NCBI GenBank assembly: GCA_002110485.1
Contig: MOWL01000046.1
Span: 496,001-560,000 of the forward strand
Direction: 5' to 3'
Length of the DNA stretch: 64,000 nucleotides
Origin: Emergomyces orientalis
Taxonomy: Eukaryota; Ascomycota; Eurotiomycetes; Onygenales; Ajellomycetaceae
Below, piece after piece: positions 12,760-23,600 of this stretch; position 1 is the first letter of the stretch; the number at the start of each line of letters is the position of its first letter. A program made the position numbers and the translations under genes. Under the pieces are notes generated by a model, which ran no database searches, had not been told where the DNA came from, and worked only from the letters and a program-made list of their open reading frames with translations.

Positions 12760-14041
12760 CTCTATGGATCCTGCTCACATAGGGATCCGTATGTCGCGCT
12801 GTCCGAGCGAAGCGGTATGTTTTTTTGATCCGTTCTCTCGCAATTTGGACGGTTTAGCATTCACGAACCCCTTTTTATCGCGATCATCAAAGTCCTTGAT
12901 GCGTCGACGATGGGCGACCCGCTTGTTTGTGTTTATATTCAACTTGCTACCGGACAAGAAGATGATGGTAGTAATTACAATCACTCTGTAAGATGGGGGG
13001 ATAAGTTTGCGAGAAACAAACGTTAGAGATCCATTTTCGAGCGACACCTACATCAAAAGGAATCAAATATGCAAGCCAGAATGAGACTTGCTCTTGCTCT
13101 TCCACATTGGCAGTAATCAAGGGCGATAGTGCTCCAATATCCACAGTCCAATAAAACCTAATATGTATATGGTTAACATACCTCCCATAATATGAAGTCA
13201 GGCTACTATGAATACCAAAAGTATACCACTGAAAGTCCTCTGAGCAGTTAAGGCATGATCCACAACAACTCTCTCCCCAGACTTGAGCATGCGAACAAAT
13301 GGGCGAGCGGTTTCACTGTTCCGCGTAAAGTGGAGCATCATTGGCCTTGATGCTTCCAGTTCCTGCTCTAATTATTATCATCACAGCGATGAAACCTCCA
13401 AATGCAGCGCCAGATTTGATGCCCAAGGACGTTGATGTCACAACCAAAATTTCCAACCAACAGGAAAACAAAAAGCCGGCAATGGCGATTGACTTCAACT
13501 TCCCAATGTATTGGTCTATTGTATTGGTCTATTGAGGTTTAAATTAGCGCTGGAACGATTGGCAAATTATATGGGACAGATGGCATAGAGTGGCAGAGGT
13601 AGAGCGAGTGAGAGGCTTGTCTGCCACAGTTACACCTAGGACACTGCTGGCATATGCCCAAAACTTGAAAAAATTTCCCCAAGCTAGACGCCGCTGCCTG
13701 GCTCTTTCCTAAGGCCCCTGGAAAGATCGAGCCTGGTGCGTATTGGTTGCTGGACCCCAACAATAACAATAATTCGTCAAGATAAGCCATTCACGTGAAT
13801 TCTTCTTCTTTTTTTCTTTCAAAAGAGCATACTTGATATGATTCTGGATAGGCCCACTCCGCCCGAAATACACAAACCGCTCACCCAGCTCGACGAGGAT
13901 GTTGAGGAGGGCCACCGATGGCAGGCGGTCTAGAACCCTTCGCAGAGTGAGAGGGTCTTCCTCAGTAGGCGAAAGAACTTGGCCATCCTTGGCCACTTCA
14001 TCAACGGGGGTGGAAGATAAACTCCTCTCGATGACTGTCAT
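12760..14041 (-). pseudogene. decayed POT-family (PTR2-like) oligopeptide transporter
   Basis: Proton-coupled di/tripeptide transporters of the POT/PTR2 family have about 600 residues and 12 membrane spans. Here only the first third or so is recognisable, scattered over frames on the minus strand. From 14041: SPTEEDPLTLRRVLDRLPS then LVELGERFVYFG, the conserved start of fungal PTR2 proteins (first helix with the E-x-x-E-R-F motif). At 13498-13313: a stretch ending GTGSIKANDAPLYAEQ, matching the family G-T-G-x-I-K-x-N motif, followed at once by a stop. Then, in another frame, an eroded RFYWTVDIGALSP (13150-13110), and KGFVNAKPSKL near 12850. Between these are stops, frame changes and missing blocks (the second and third helices are poorly preserved), and nothing matching the C-terminal half follows. 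I call it a truncated pseudogene; some gaps could be unrecognised introns, but the in-frame stops cannot all be explained so. Confidence 0.8.
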
Positions 14042-16063
14042 CGTTTATAAAATGACGAGCTCCTGTAGACATAACTCAATATAAAGGGAGTTCGACAGAA
14101 GTGCCGGCTACTCATATATCTCAAAACAGTACGTTCCCGAAAATTGCTCGAGGAGAAGCATGCTTACTTTTATACCAATTGATCCCCCCTTCACCCACCA
14201 ACTACATTAGCCCATCAACCCATCTGCCTACCCGTCCATCCACTCCGACGATAATTTCCCCATGTGCAGGGCATTGCTTTGACGGAACCCCTTTATCAGA
14301 AAATGGAATTCTCCTTGGCAGGAGGAGGATTGTCAGTCTCTACCTTTCCATTATTGTGGCCTTGACCGCGGTGGGTTCCAACAGCCCCGATTTTTTTCCC
14401 GGAAAATAATCTGGTCATCAGCGGGATTGGCAGTGCGCCAGCGAGTCAAATGGTTCAGACATCAACATGCAAAGTCCAAGTTGCCTCGCGATCGCGCATT
14501 CCACTACTTCCCCCCACCCAAGCCGGGGGCTTGCATAACTCCATAGTTCGGCGTTTTTGCAAATGCTACGTTGAGTGCAGTTGAACACACTGATATGTTG
14601 AGTGTTTTACCACCGAGCGAATAAAACATAACATACTAACCCGGTTAACAATTCATTTCTCGCACGCGCTGAAGTTGTGACTGAGGGATATGTGATTGTT
14701 GATGTAGTTGGTGTGGAACTGTCGGCGAGATCGCTCAGCTTGTGTTTGGTGAAGGTGTTTCAGCCCCGCAATTGGAGATGTATGGGGCTTTCGCATATCT
14801 TTGCTATTATTAACCCAAATGGCATAGCTTGATATAGATAAATTTTTGATTGAGAGGTGTTCGCTCATTTCTTTAATCTCTGTGCTCAATGAATGCTAAT
14901 GAGGCAAGATCGGCGTTTCCGGTTAACGAACTGATGTGTTTGGGGATAAACAGAGGAGGTAGAACGTGTGGGAAAAGTATGGAATATGCTGATAAGATAA
15001 ACCAAATGATGTTGTGTAGTTTTTATAAGTTTTTATTAATTCTGTTGTCTTTTTTTTTTTTTCAGCTCGAATATTTGCCCGATATTTCTGAATCCCCAAA
15101 GGAAGTATCCGTATTCAAAAACTGGTATTTAACGAAATGAAGCTACATAGTTTGATACTGGGATGAACCAGCCAAAAAGATGGGATACATGATGTATTTC
15201 ACGATGTTTCTCATCTTTGATTTTATGTTGAAATGCATGAGCTCTTTTGGAGGAATGAGCCAAGGGGATTAGGCAATTCCCCTTGTTCCAGAGGTTTGCT
15301 TTGATATTGAAACAGCAGAGTGGGCTCTTGAAAGACAAACCCACCAACCACCCAACCCATCCTGCAGTAGGCTCAAACAACCACATCAACTAATAAATAT
15401 CCATGACCCCCTCCTTTGTTTTTCTTTTGTTGAACTTTTTGTGTGGTGGTCAGAAGCCAATGGGGCGGTGCACAACCCACCAATTCACAAATGACATAAT
15501 GTGGCTTGCGAGGACGAGATTCTGTGGCTATGCAGCGTATTGAGATTTCCGTTACAGTGATACGTGGTCTATCCCTGCACTGACTCCAGAGCAACGCCCG
15601 CCTGTGCTGCCGTTGGCTGCAGTTTTCTAGCCGGTCTCTGCTGCAAGATCGTGCGGCTGAACAGGAAATAAAACATAAATACATACATATACATACATAC
15701 ATGCATCCATGGGCTACTACCCCCCACATGGCTCTCCAACAAACGGATATCACTTGTACGTGTCTGTACATTACAAGGGGTTGTTCCAGAAATCTGGGTT
15801 TAGCTAGCAACCACTAGGAGCGAGTGAACAGACCAGAGCATGACGCCGTTCATGAAGCGTATTGTCACGCCTTAAACGGTTTCTCCCGCTGTTGGATTCC
15901 TCCCCATCCACATACCTGGCTAGGTACTATTTAACACTCTCGGTTTCCCTCCTTTGGCTGCCCTGGGTTTTTCTCTCCCTATCTTCGTCTCCATCAATCT
16001 ACTACTAATCGCGCTCTTCCTTTCCCGCGTTTCTATACTGACTTTCTATTCCCACACTTCAAT
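14042..16063. other. intergenic, includes promoter side of the vWA gene
   Basis: No gene is supported. Open frames at 14101-14409, 14653-15140 and 15129-15810 are low-complexity or lack any motif. The 250 bases before 16064 are C/T-rich with CTCTTCC and TCCCTATC runs, typical of a fungal promoter and leader. Confidence 0.5.
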
Positions 16064-16482
16064 ATGGGTGTAAGTTCACGCCCCTGAAATGTTCCAATTA
16101 CCCCGCCATATTTACCCCTCAATGACTTTGCGTGACCCGTGGAAAACCCGGCGCTTTTTTTGGTTACGGTTTTTATTTTTCAACTCCATGGCATCAAAAA
16201 TAAGCTGACAACTTCGTTCCCCGGGGGGTTTATTGTGATTATCTAGCTTGCTTCAAAGATGGCTGCGGCGCAGCCAGTTGGTGGTGCTCCCCCCTCGGGG
16301 TATCCAGGCGGTCCCCCGCCTGCAGGAGGTGCGCCTAGGCCGGGCGCGTATGTAAGTTCCGCCCATGAGTTGCAATCGAGATACATACAGAATGTCATTA
16401 CAACCACATGAGCAGTGACGAGTCCGAATAAGGAGGGATATACACCAACACGAGAGCGGCTTCTGGGTCGATGGCATGGCGG

Positions 16483-16515
<33 letters not shown>

Positions 16516-18914
16516 TGGAATATTATTCTGACGAGCTATTGTCATGGCAGCCTGGCCAAACCCAGCAGTATCAGGCTTATCCGGGTGCGCAAGCACAAGC
16601 TCCACCACCCCCAGCGGTAAGCAAATCACAATCTTCTGCCTGTCCCAAGTCCCCGCGCTAGTTTGGCTAAAAAAATCCTGCCCAATATGTTTAATTTTTT
16701 CTTCTTTCTCAACTACATCATCCTTGCCTCTTTGTCGTTGTTACTCATCTTCCAACCGCCTGCGTTTTTTACCTTTACACTTTCCATTTCCATCTTGCTG
16801 TTGTCCCTCGGCCTTCTTTCCAACCAAAAAGAATACATATATACTGGAACGAGCCGCCTTTTCATTCTACCGTTGTTTCCTTCACCGCTATCATGCATCG
16901 TCCGTTTAGCCAACAGTATCCTGGACAGCCATACCCGAACTCGCCGCAACCCCCCTACCCCACGTCGTCTCAACCACCACAACCACAACAATATGGACGA
17001 CCAGGGATGACTTCGACTCCATCTCCAGTTCCAGGCTACCAGGCGTCTCCTCATGCTTCTTCCCCATCCCCATATCCGCAGAGCTATCAGCAACCCAACC
17101 AGCCCATTATGTCACCAGCACCACCCCAATCGCCATACCAGCAGCCCTATCAGCAGCCCGGCTATAGCCAGCAACCTCCAGGGCCATATGGACAGCAGCA
17201 GCAGCAGCAACCGCCGCCACAGCAACAGCATTATGGAGCACCTCCGCAACAAACCCCCTATGGACAACCATACCAACAGCAATACCCTCAACAGCAGCAG
17301 CAACCCTATCCACAAAGCCAATCCCCTTACGTTCGTTGATTTCTCATATTAGCCCATGTCTTTGTACTTTTTCATTTTATTTATTTATTTGTGGATTTGT
17401 ATTTATTTTTAAAACGAGACGGTACTGACGAATTATCATGATATTAGGGACAGCGACCAGGCCAATATCCTCCCCAGGGTGCACCAGGCTATCCACCTCA
17501 GGGAGCACCACCTCAAGGAGCTCCGCAATATGGGGCCCCTCCTGCCCAGGCCGGGCCTCATCTTATTGCCGCATATAAGCAAATCCTTCTGGGTACCATT
17601 CAAGAAAAGAATCTCCATGCAATGTATCCACCTCATTCGCCTCTCCTCGATCAAATCGCGTCGAGAGTCACCAACCAGATTGACCAGCTCTGTGCTACAT
17701 GGCGCGTCCCTCGTGAGGTGGGACAAGACATTCTCAAACTTGCCCTATTCGACGTCATTCTATATATCGATGACAGCGGCTCCATGCAGTTTGAAGAAGG
17801 TGGCGAGCGTATCAAGGATCTTAAATTGATCCTCAGCCGCGTTACCTACGCTGCAACATTATTTGACGACGACGGCATCCAAATTCGCTTCATGAACTCT
17901 CCTCAGGAGGGAAATAACATTCGCAATGAACAGCAAATCGAACATCTCATCAGCACCATCAAGTTCACGGGTCTGACTCCTATGGGAACGAGCTTGAGGA
18001 ATCGGGTCTTGGAGCCCTTGGTGGTTCAGCCCGCTAAAAGCGGTCAGCTGAAGAAGCCAGTCCTGGTCATTACCATCACCGATGGACAGCCTGCTGGAGA
18101 ACCGGCGGGTGCTGTAGCTGAGGCTATTAAATATGCAAGCAACGAACTGCGACAGCTCCCGCAGTATGGACCTGGTGCAATCTCTTTCCAGTTTGCGCAG
18201 GTTGGGAATGACTTAAAAGCCCGTGAATACTTGAGCAAGCTCGACGAGGAGCCTGGTATCGGTAATCTCATTGACTGCACATCCAGTAAGTGCTAACTTC
18301 CAAATCCAATCCAGTATGCACCTCAATACAGTTTACTAATAACGGGTAATAAAAAAAAACAGATTTTGAAGTCGAGCAAGACGAGATGTCCCGCGCCAAC
18401 CCTCCTGTTGATCTAACCCCAGAACTCTGGGTAAGTCTACCTCTGTCTCCCTTCTCCCCTTCCCAAACCAATCAAAGTATATAATATATATATTCCAACA
18501 TCAACCAACTGACATCAACACCCCTAAAAACAGCTCACCAAAATGATCCTCGGCGCCATCGATTCCTCTTACGACACCAAAGATGAGAAAACCAACCGCC
18601 CATCTGGCGGCGTTCCTCCCCCAAGCCAATACGGAGCCCCACCCCCGGGCCAATATGGCGCACCTGCACCCCCACCACAGGGACAGTACGGCGGATACCC
18701 AGGAGCCGGAGCCCCACCGCCCCAACAGGGTGGATATGGCGGCTACGGGCAGCAGCAGCCCCAGGGAGGATACGGGCAACAGCCACCACAAGGTGGTGCG
18801 TACGGTCAGCAACCACAGCAGGGAGGGTATGGTCAAGCCCCGCCTCCACAGGGCGGGCAGGGAGGCTATCCACCGCAGGGAGGGTACGGCGGTGGTGCCC
18901 CCCCGAGATACTAG
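16064..18914 (+). CDS. von Willebrand factor A-domain protein with Pro/Gln/Gly/Tyr-rich arms
   Basis: Seven exons (16064-16069, 16247-16351, 16551-16616, 16917-17330, 17448-18285, 18363-18430, 18534-18914) join in frame to 625 residues. The first exon would hold only Met-Gly; an internal ATG at 16259 (MAAAQPVGG) is the alternative start. Residues 1 to about 245 are low complexity, rich in Pro, Gln, Tyr and Gly. A vWA domain follows: YIDDSGSMQ is the metal-ion (MIDAS) D-x-S-x-S motif, GLTPMGTS supplies the MIDAS Thr, and VITITDGQPAGE the Asp. After FAQVGNDLKAREYLSKLD and NLIDCTS the protein ends in about 110 residues of GGYGQ/QGGYG repeats. Such proteins are widespread in fungi but of unknown role; the vWA fold suggests Mg-dependent protein-protein binding, and the absence of a signal peptide or membrane span suggests an intracellular protein. 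Intron 2 contains a 30-T run. I do not know a standard name. Confidence 0.9.
16485..16514 (+). repeat. poly(T), 30 bases, in an intron
   Basis: Uninterrupted T tract inside intron 2 of the vWA gene, 36 bases before its CAG acceptor. It can act as a long polypyrimidine tract, and length is likely to vary between strains. Confidence 0.95.
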
Positions 18915-20296
18915 AACCCAATAGCTCAATAGAGATATGGTTGTATAGTTCACTGGGGGTTTTTTTTTTCTGGAACGACGAGTTCAGAAAAAAAAACGCC
19001 TTTGAAAAAATTTCCCTCTTTTGTGCTTTGTTTGTTCGTTTTGTGTAATGCATGTTATCTCACGATATTCTTCTATTCTTTTATTTTTGCATTTGCCAAA
19101 CTTGTCCCCCCTTCTTCTCATTATTTTTGCTTCGGTCAAGTTTTGTGTTTTTTACGTGTGTTTTAATGTGTTTAATGCCAGTTGATGATGGGTAAATCTT
19201 CTATCTATTATTTATTATTGTGTTTATGCTTCCCTTTTTCATGTTTAGTGTTCGTGAAAGATAATCTCCTTGAGGCGATGTTAGTTAGGGTCAGAGAATG
19301 GAGGAAGGTAGGAAATTTGAGATTGAAAATGTGTGTGCGTATGTGCATCGATTTTGCAGATGTATTTTGAGAATATCGAAGCCTGTGTGGCTGGATACTA
19401 GTAAGTTTAGGTGTTGAACTACGGGATAAGTATAAGTACCAGGATGAGAAAAAAACTTCTGACGGGCAAGAGAGAGCGGGCGATGGAAAAAATTCAATAT
19501 GACATATATTCTGAATTTTTGTTTTGTGTGCATGAGGGCTAATAACACGTGATCTGCTGGCTCAAGATGACAACAGTATTCAATACTAGTACTACATAAG
19601 CAGTTCTTCACCCCGTAATTAGATTCGCTTGCATTATATTTAATAGAGCAAAAATAATAATAAAATAAACAAAATACTAAGAGATAGAGAGAAGGGAAGG
19701 CTAAGAAGGAAAGGTTGGTAGGGTGGAATCCTTCATAAGGGGTAACTAGTAAGGAATTCCTTCAAGCTAGTGTTTGTTCTCTGGCCCCTCCCGAGGTCCA
19801 AGTTTGACTGACTACAAATCAACACCATAGGTTTGTTACTATGTAGTATGTCTTTTAACCCCATTTCTTGAAATTTTCGATTAATTTATTATGAATCTCG
19901 GAATAGCAACAGAGCCAAGCAAAGTACTGTGCGTCCATCAATTAACCAAAACTAAGAAAATCGAGCTAAAGAATGCAAACTAACCCAGTATTTCACACTC
20001 ACCAAATGTCATCATCCCTTACCAGTGGAATTGGTTGAAGCTGTTGGGGAGCGAAGACATCATATATTCGCAAATTATCCAAAAAGCACAACCCGGAAGC
20101 AGCAACATCAAGGAAAATCAGAATCAGAATCCACCAACCGAGACAAGGGTACCATGATCCCAACACGAGCCAGGACAATTTTATCAACACTGGCAGCTGT
20201 TAGCACGCATACTACCAAAACATCATCTAATCCGCAAAATGGCCGGATGGAAACCGAAAAGGTGTTCGGAGGCCTCAAGGGACGCCGAGTGTGAAT
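18915..20296. other. intergenic, no gene seen
   Basis: T-rich 3' region of the vWA gene, then AT-rich DNA. The open frames at 19182-19611 lack motifs and overlap on opposite strands. Confidence 0.5.
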
Positions 20297-20600
20297 TTAG
20301 CCTTCCGAATGCGGGTTCTCAGCACCCGGTGCTTTGTCCGAGTCTCTTTGAGTATACATATTGACGAAAACTTGACAGTGGGTGTGATTCAATTGTGGGC
20401 GCACATTATAAACTCTCTCGGAGAAGTTCTCAGTGAGAAATACGAGATCTCTAAAGTCATTCGACGATCCTCGGCCGAAGAAAGCGCTTAGTTTACTGCT
20501 CATGATGGTGACGATGTCGAGGACAGGAAAGGATTTCTGCCCAAGGTGTGTCTGGACACTGACAACCTCAGATGCGGTCTGGGGGTAGTGCGGTGCGCCG
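20297..20600 (-). pseudogene. fragment resembling a nucleotidyltransferase-like (AbiEii-type fold) protein
   Basis: A minus-strand frame, open from about 20600 to the stop at 20297, reads GQKSFPVLDIVTIMSSKL, then SAFFGRGSSNDFRDLVFLT, then RPQLNHTHCQVFVNMYTQ. The order 'PVL-D-x-x-x-I-x-x-x-K-L-x-A-F-x-G-R-G-x-x-x-D-F-x-D-L-x-F-L' matches the C-terminal half of the nucleotidyltransferase-like AbiEii/AbiGii family, which also occurs as orphan proteins in fungi; this is pattern resemblance from memory. The catalytic nucleotidyltransferase part (a G-G..D-x-D region) is not seen upstream. The sequence just before it (20600-20680) has stops, with a CAG acceptor-like site at about 20613, so this may be a last exon rather than a free fragment. 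No function is claimed. Confidence 0.45.
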
Positions 20601-20677
20601 AGCGCGCCTGGTTGTTTCTCGTTAGTGGAATTGACAATAATGAAACGAATTTATTTTTTAGACGAAGTCCCTTTCCC

Positions 20678-21140
20678 TCAATCGAGGATCCTCATCATTA
20701 CGAGGGCGAAATCTCGTAGCAAACACCTCCTCTGGCAATTCAATTCCAATCCTGAACTCCTTTGATCTTTCTTGTTTGCGGGCCGCACAAATAACTCCAG
20801 AAAAAATGAAGTAAAGGTCAGGGGAACAGATGCTCTAATTTTCTCATCCTTCTCAAGTGCCCAGGATATATCATTTGTTCCATCCGGATTGAGGTTTTCC
20901 AGTCCCCATTGCTCTGATAAATCCACCCCATCAATCAAATCAGTCAACGCAATTTCATCGTCTGTGTCGAGAAGATTCTGTGCAAAAAGCGGGAGGCGAG
21001 GGTATGGAAGACCGGTTTTGCTCCTCTCTATATTTGAAGGAATACATTGCAGGTAAACATCCTCTTCCGGGATGATGGTGAAAAAGAGCGAAACACCGAT
21101 TCTTTTGAAGCGCGGGAAAGTATGGAGTAGGGAGCCACTT
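20678..21140 (-). pseudogene. coding-like relic of unknown family
   Basis: Translating the minus strand from about 21140 down to 20678 gives one open frame beginning near TFPRFKRIGVSLFFTIIPEE and containing GLPYPRLPLFAQNLLDTDDE and LTDLIDGVDLSEQWGLENL. It looks like genuine globular protein and extends upstream of the in-frame ATG at 20947, so that ATG is not a real start. A stop lies just upstream (near 21150), so the 5' end is missing or spliced. It is collinear with the nucleotidyltransferase-like fragment downstream; both may be pieces of one dead gene or of two. The family is not recognised. Confidence 0.4.
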
Positions 21141-21236
21141 TATGGTGTGTCTGGCGGGTATATGTTTGATAGATATGGCTATGCTCAGATTTGAATAGCT
21201 GGGCAGCCTTCTCGACCAAATGAGTTTGGGACGCAT

Positions 21237-23491
21237 AATTTCCAGTCCTTTGAGATTTTATTACAAGGCAGAAGTCAGAATATTAACTTGCCCTAAGTGC
21301 AGGAATGTAAGAAAACACATTGTCGCTGACATGCCTGACCCGCCCGGCACCATAGTACTTCAAAGCCAGGATTCCCACCAAAAAGCAGCAGATACATGCA
21401 TGCATCTTCTAGTATTTTGGTGATAACTAGCACTTCACGAGTTCCATCGCTGGTGCTTGATGAGGCATCGCCTGGTAATCCCAGAACAGTCAGTATAATG
21501 GGTTTGGGAACCCCGTTGTCATTGTTGTTACTGAAGGGTAGGGGAATGGATTGTTGTGAGACCTCAACCAACTTGGCCAAAAAGGACACCGTTTTCTAGG
21601 TTGGTACTAGCAGTTTGGCAGTCTAATACATGTAAACTACTGTACATTCCAAGAATCCGAGCCAAGGTTCGTGAGCTTAGATACAAAAAACACTACCAGC
21701 AGACCAATGTCTTGAACGTAATGAAAGACACTTTTTCTACTAGGATATAGCAGCTAATAAAAACATGTGTCAAGGCAAAGACTAGGATATCTTGAAATGA
21801 ATAACATAGATCTCTTTTCTGTAGAAGAGATAACAGTTTGTGCACAGGCAGTGAGAGATGTAACATCTGGATTGAAGGCTGGGGTGATATCATCCACTGG
21901 CAAGATCTTGATTGTACTATCAATGAATGCCCATTTCCGACGCTAATTGTTGGTGTCCGCGGCAGAGCCCCAGGGTAGCTAGCCAAAACTAATATATCTA
22001 CAACTAGCACGAGTTAAGTTTATCCAACTTATTCCATGCCATACGCGCAATCAATATGCAGACCCCTGGACAGGCCCAAAGCACTTGTCAAGATATATGC
22101 AAGATGCTGCGGAATCAACAAAAGACGTACATGTTCTGCCATCTGACATACATTTCATATCTCAAACCCCCGCCAGCAATTGGCTTATCATTAGTTAACC
22201 TTATTTTTATTTTTATCGCCATCCATCGAAAAACCAAAAACGCCCAAAGGCGAAAGATCAACGTTAAAACACGGCTCTCCCCCCCCCTCCCCCACTCAAT
22301 AGCCTCTACTCCCCCTCCTCGCCCCCTTCGTGTCTACCCTTGGCTGCCGACGGCGGCGACAACAGTTCCGCTGCATAGTGAGTGCCTGTATCCGTATACT
22401 CCATGCGACGTTGGCCCACCCCAAGCTGTTTTGTACCAAACCAAAAAAAAAAGAAAAAAAGGAAGAGGAAAGCCGTTTTAACCCCCATTTTAATTAAACC
22501 CGTAAATTTAATTAGCCCTCAAAACCAGCCTGCAAAACAAGAAAAGTGAACCTTGGCTGATGCTAGGCCCTGTTGTTGCAACTCTAAACTCTCTCGAAAA
22601 AACCCCAACGCTTAATTTTTTCGTCCTTCCCCAACCCGCGGCCCGATAAAATGAGAGACAGAAAAAGCCTTGCGTAATCGACTTTCCAAGGTTCCAGTCA
22701 CCTCACTCGATTTCTTTCGTTCTCGTATCATTCTATTCAAACCACATCATCAGCCGCCACTCTGATAAATTTAGAAGAAAAGAAGGAAAATAGCCAAAAG
22801 AAGAAAGGAAAAAAAAAAAAAAAGAGAATTTACCTGTGCCCATTGCCGATAGATATACTCTTCAGTGACAAAATCCTTGGACCACACACCACACGTTCTC
22901 TTTCCCCGCCGCTTACTTGTCACTTTTCTTTCCATCTCTCCACAAAAATATACCCGAAACTTAACTGGAGCTTGAAACATTCCTCTCACATCGCCATTTT
23001 CGTCCTTTTGCTTAGAGCTAAACCTCGGACTTTTTCTTTCATTCTTTTGCCTCTTTTCTGTACATATGCATCCCTCTTGAAGAGAAAGGGAAAAAAAGCA
23101 GTCGACCTCTCTTTTTTTTCCCCTCTTTTTTTATTTTCGTTGTAAAACTTCTTTTTATCTTTTTTTTTTTAATTTTAATTTCTTGCTGCATTCTACTCCA
23201 CTTCATTACGTCTACGCCTGTGTTTTTCCCACATGCACTCGATTCCCCCAATGCGCCACATCCAACGATGAGAGTGACTCCGTTCAGTATCCCTCCAACC
23301 CACCTCACCCGTTTTGTCCTTGCGTTTGCCTACGAAATATCCAATTTATCATCCTCCATCCTCATCGTCCCTATTACCCACTGCTCTTCATCTGATCCAC
23401 TGTCCATAAGCTTCGGAACCGGTTCCGGGTACTGCTAAATATATAAGAGACAGACGAGTCGCTATCACTGGGGAATAAAAGAGAGGTTATT

Positions 23492-23495
<4 letters not shown>
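21237..23495. other. spacer and leader region of the flippase gene
   Basis: Two minus-strand frames at 21293-21589 and 21693-22010 have some coding flavour but no recognisable motif; they might be further pieces of the relic downstream. From about 22500 the plus strand becomes pyrimidine-rich, then T-rich, typical of a long fungal promoter and 5' leader. Several short upstream ATGs lie between 23183 and 23436, so uORFs are possible if the transcript starts that far up. Confidence 0.45.

Positions 23496-23523
<28 letters not shown>
23496..23523. repeat. (AT)14 microsatellite in the flippase leader
   Basis: Perfect alternating AT/TA run about 78 bases upstream of the flippase start codon. It probably lies in the 5' untranslated region or core promoter and is expected to be length-variable. 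Confidence 0.95.
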
Positions 23524-23600
23524 CTAAAATCCTGCCAGTGGGAAATCTACCATAGGAGGAAGGAAGCCGGAGAATACACATATAGCTGGGCGTCGACCCG

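Noticed and set aside
17053..17352. Frames overlapping the vWA gene (His/Ser-rich and the minus-strand Ala/Leu-rich ones)
   Set aside because: Shadows of the CAG/CCA-rich low-complexity exon of the vWA gene; the real frame is fixed by the joining of exons.
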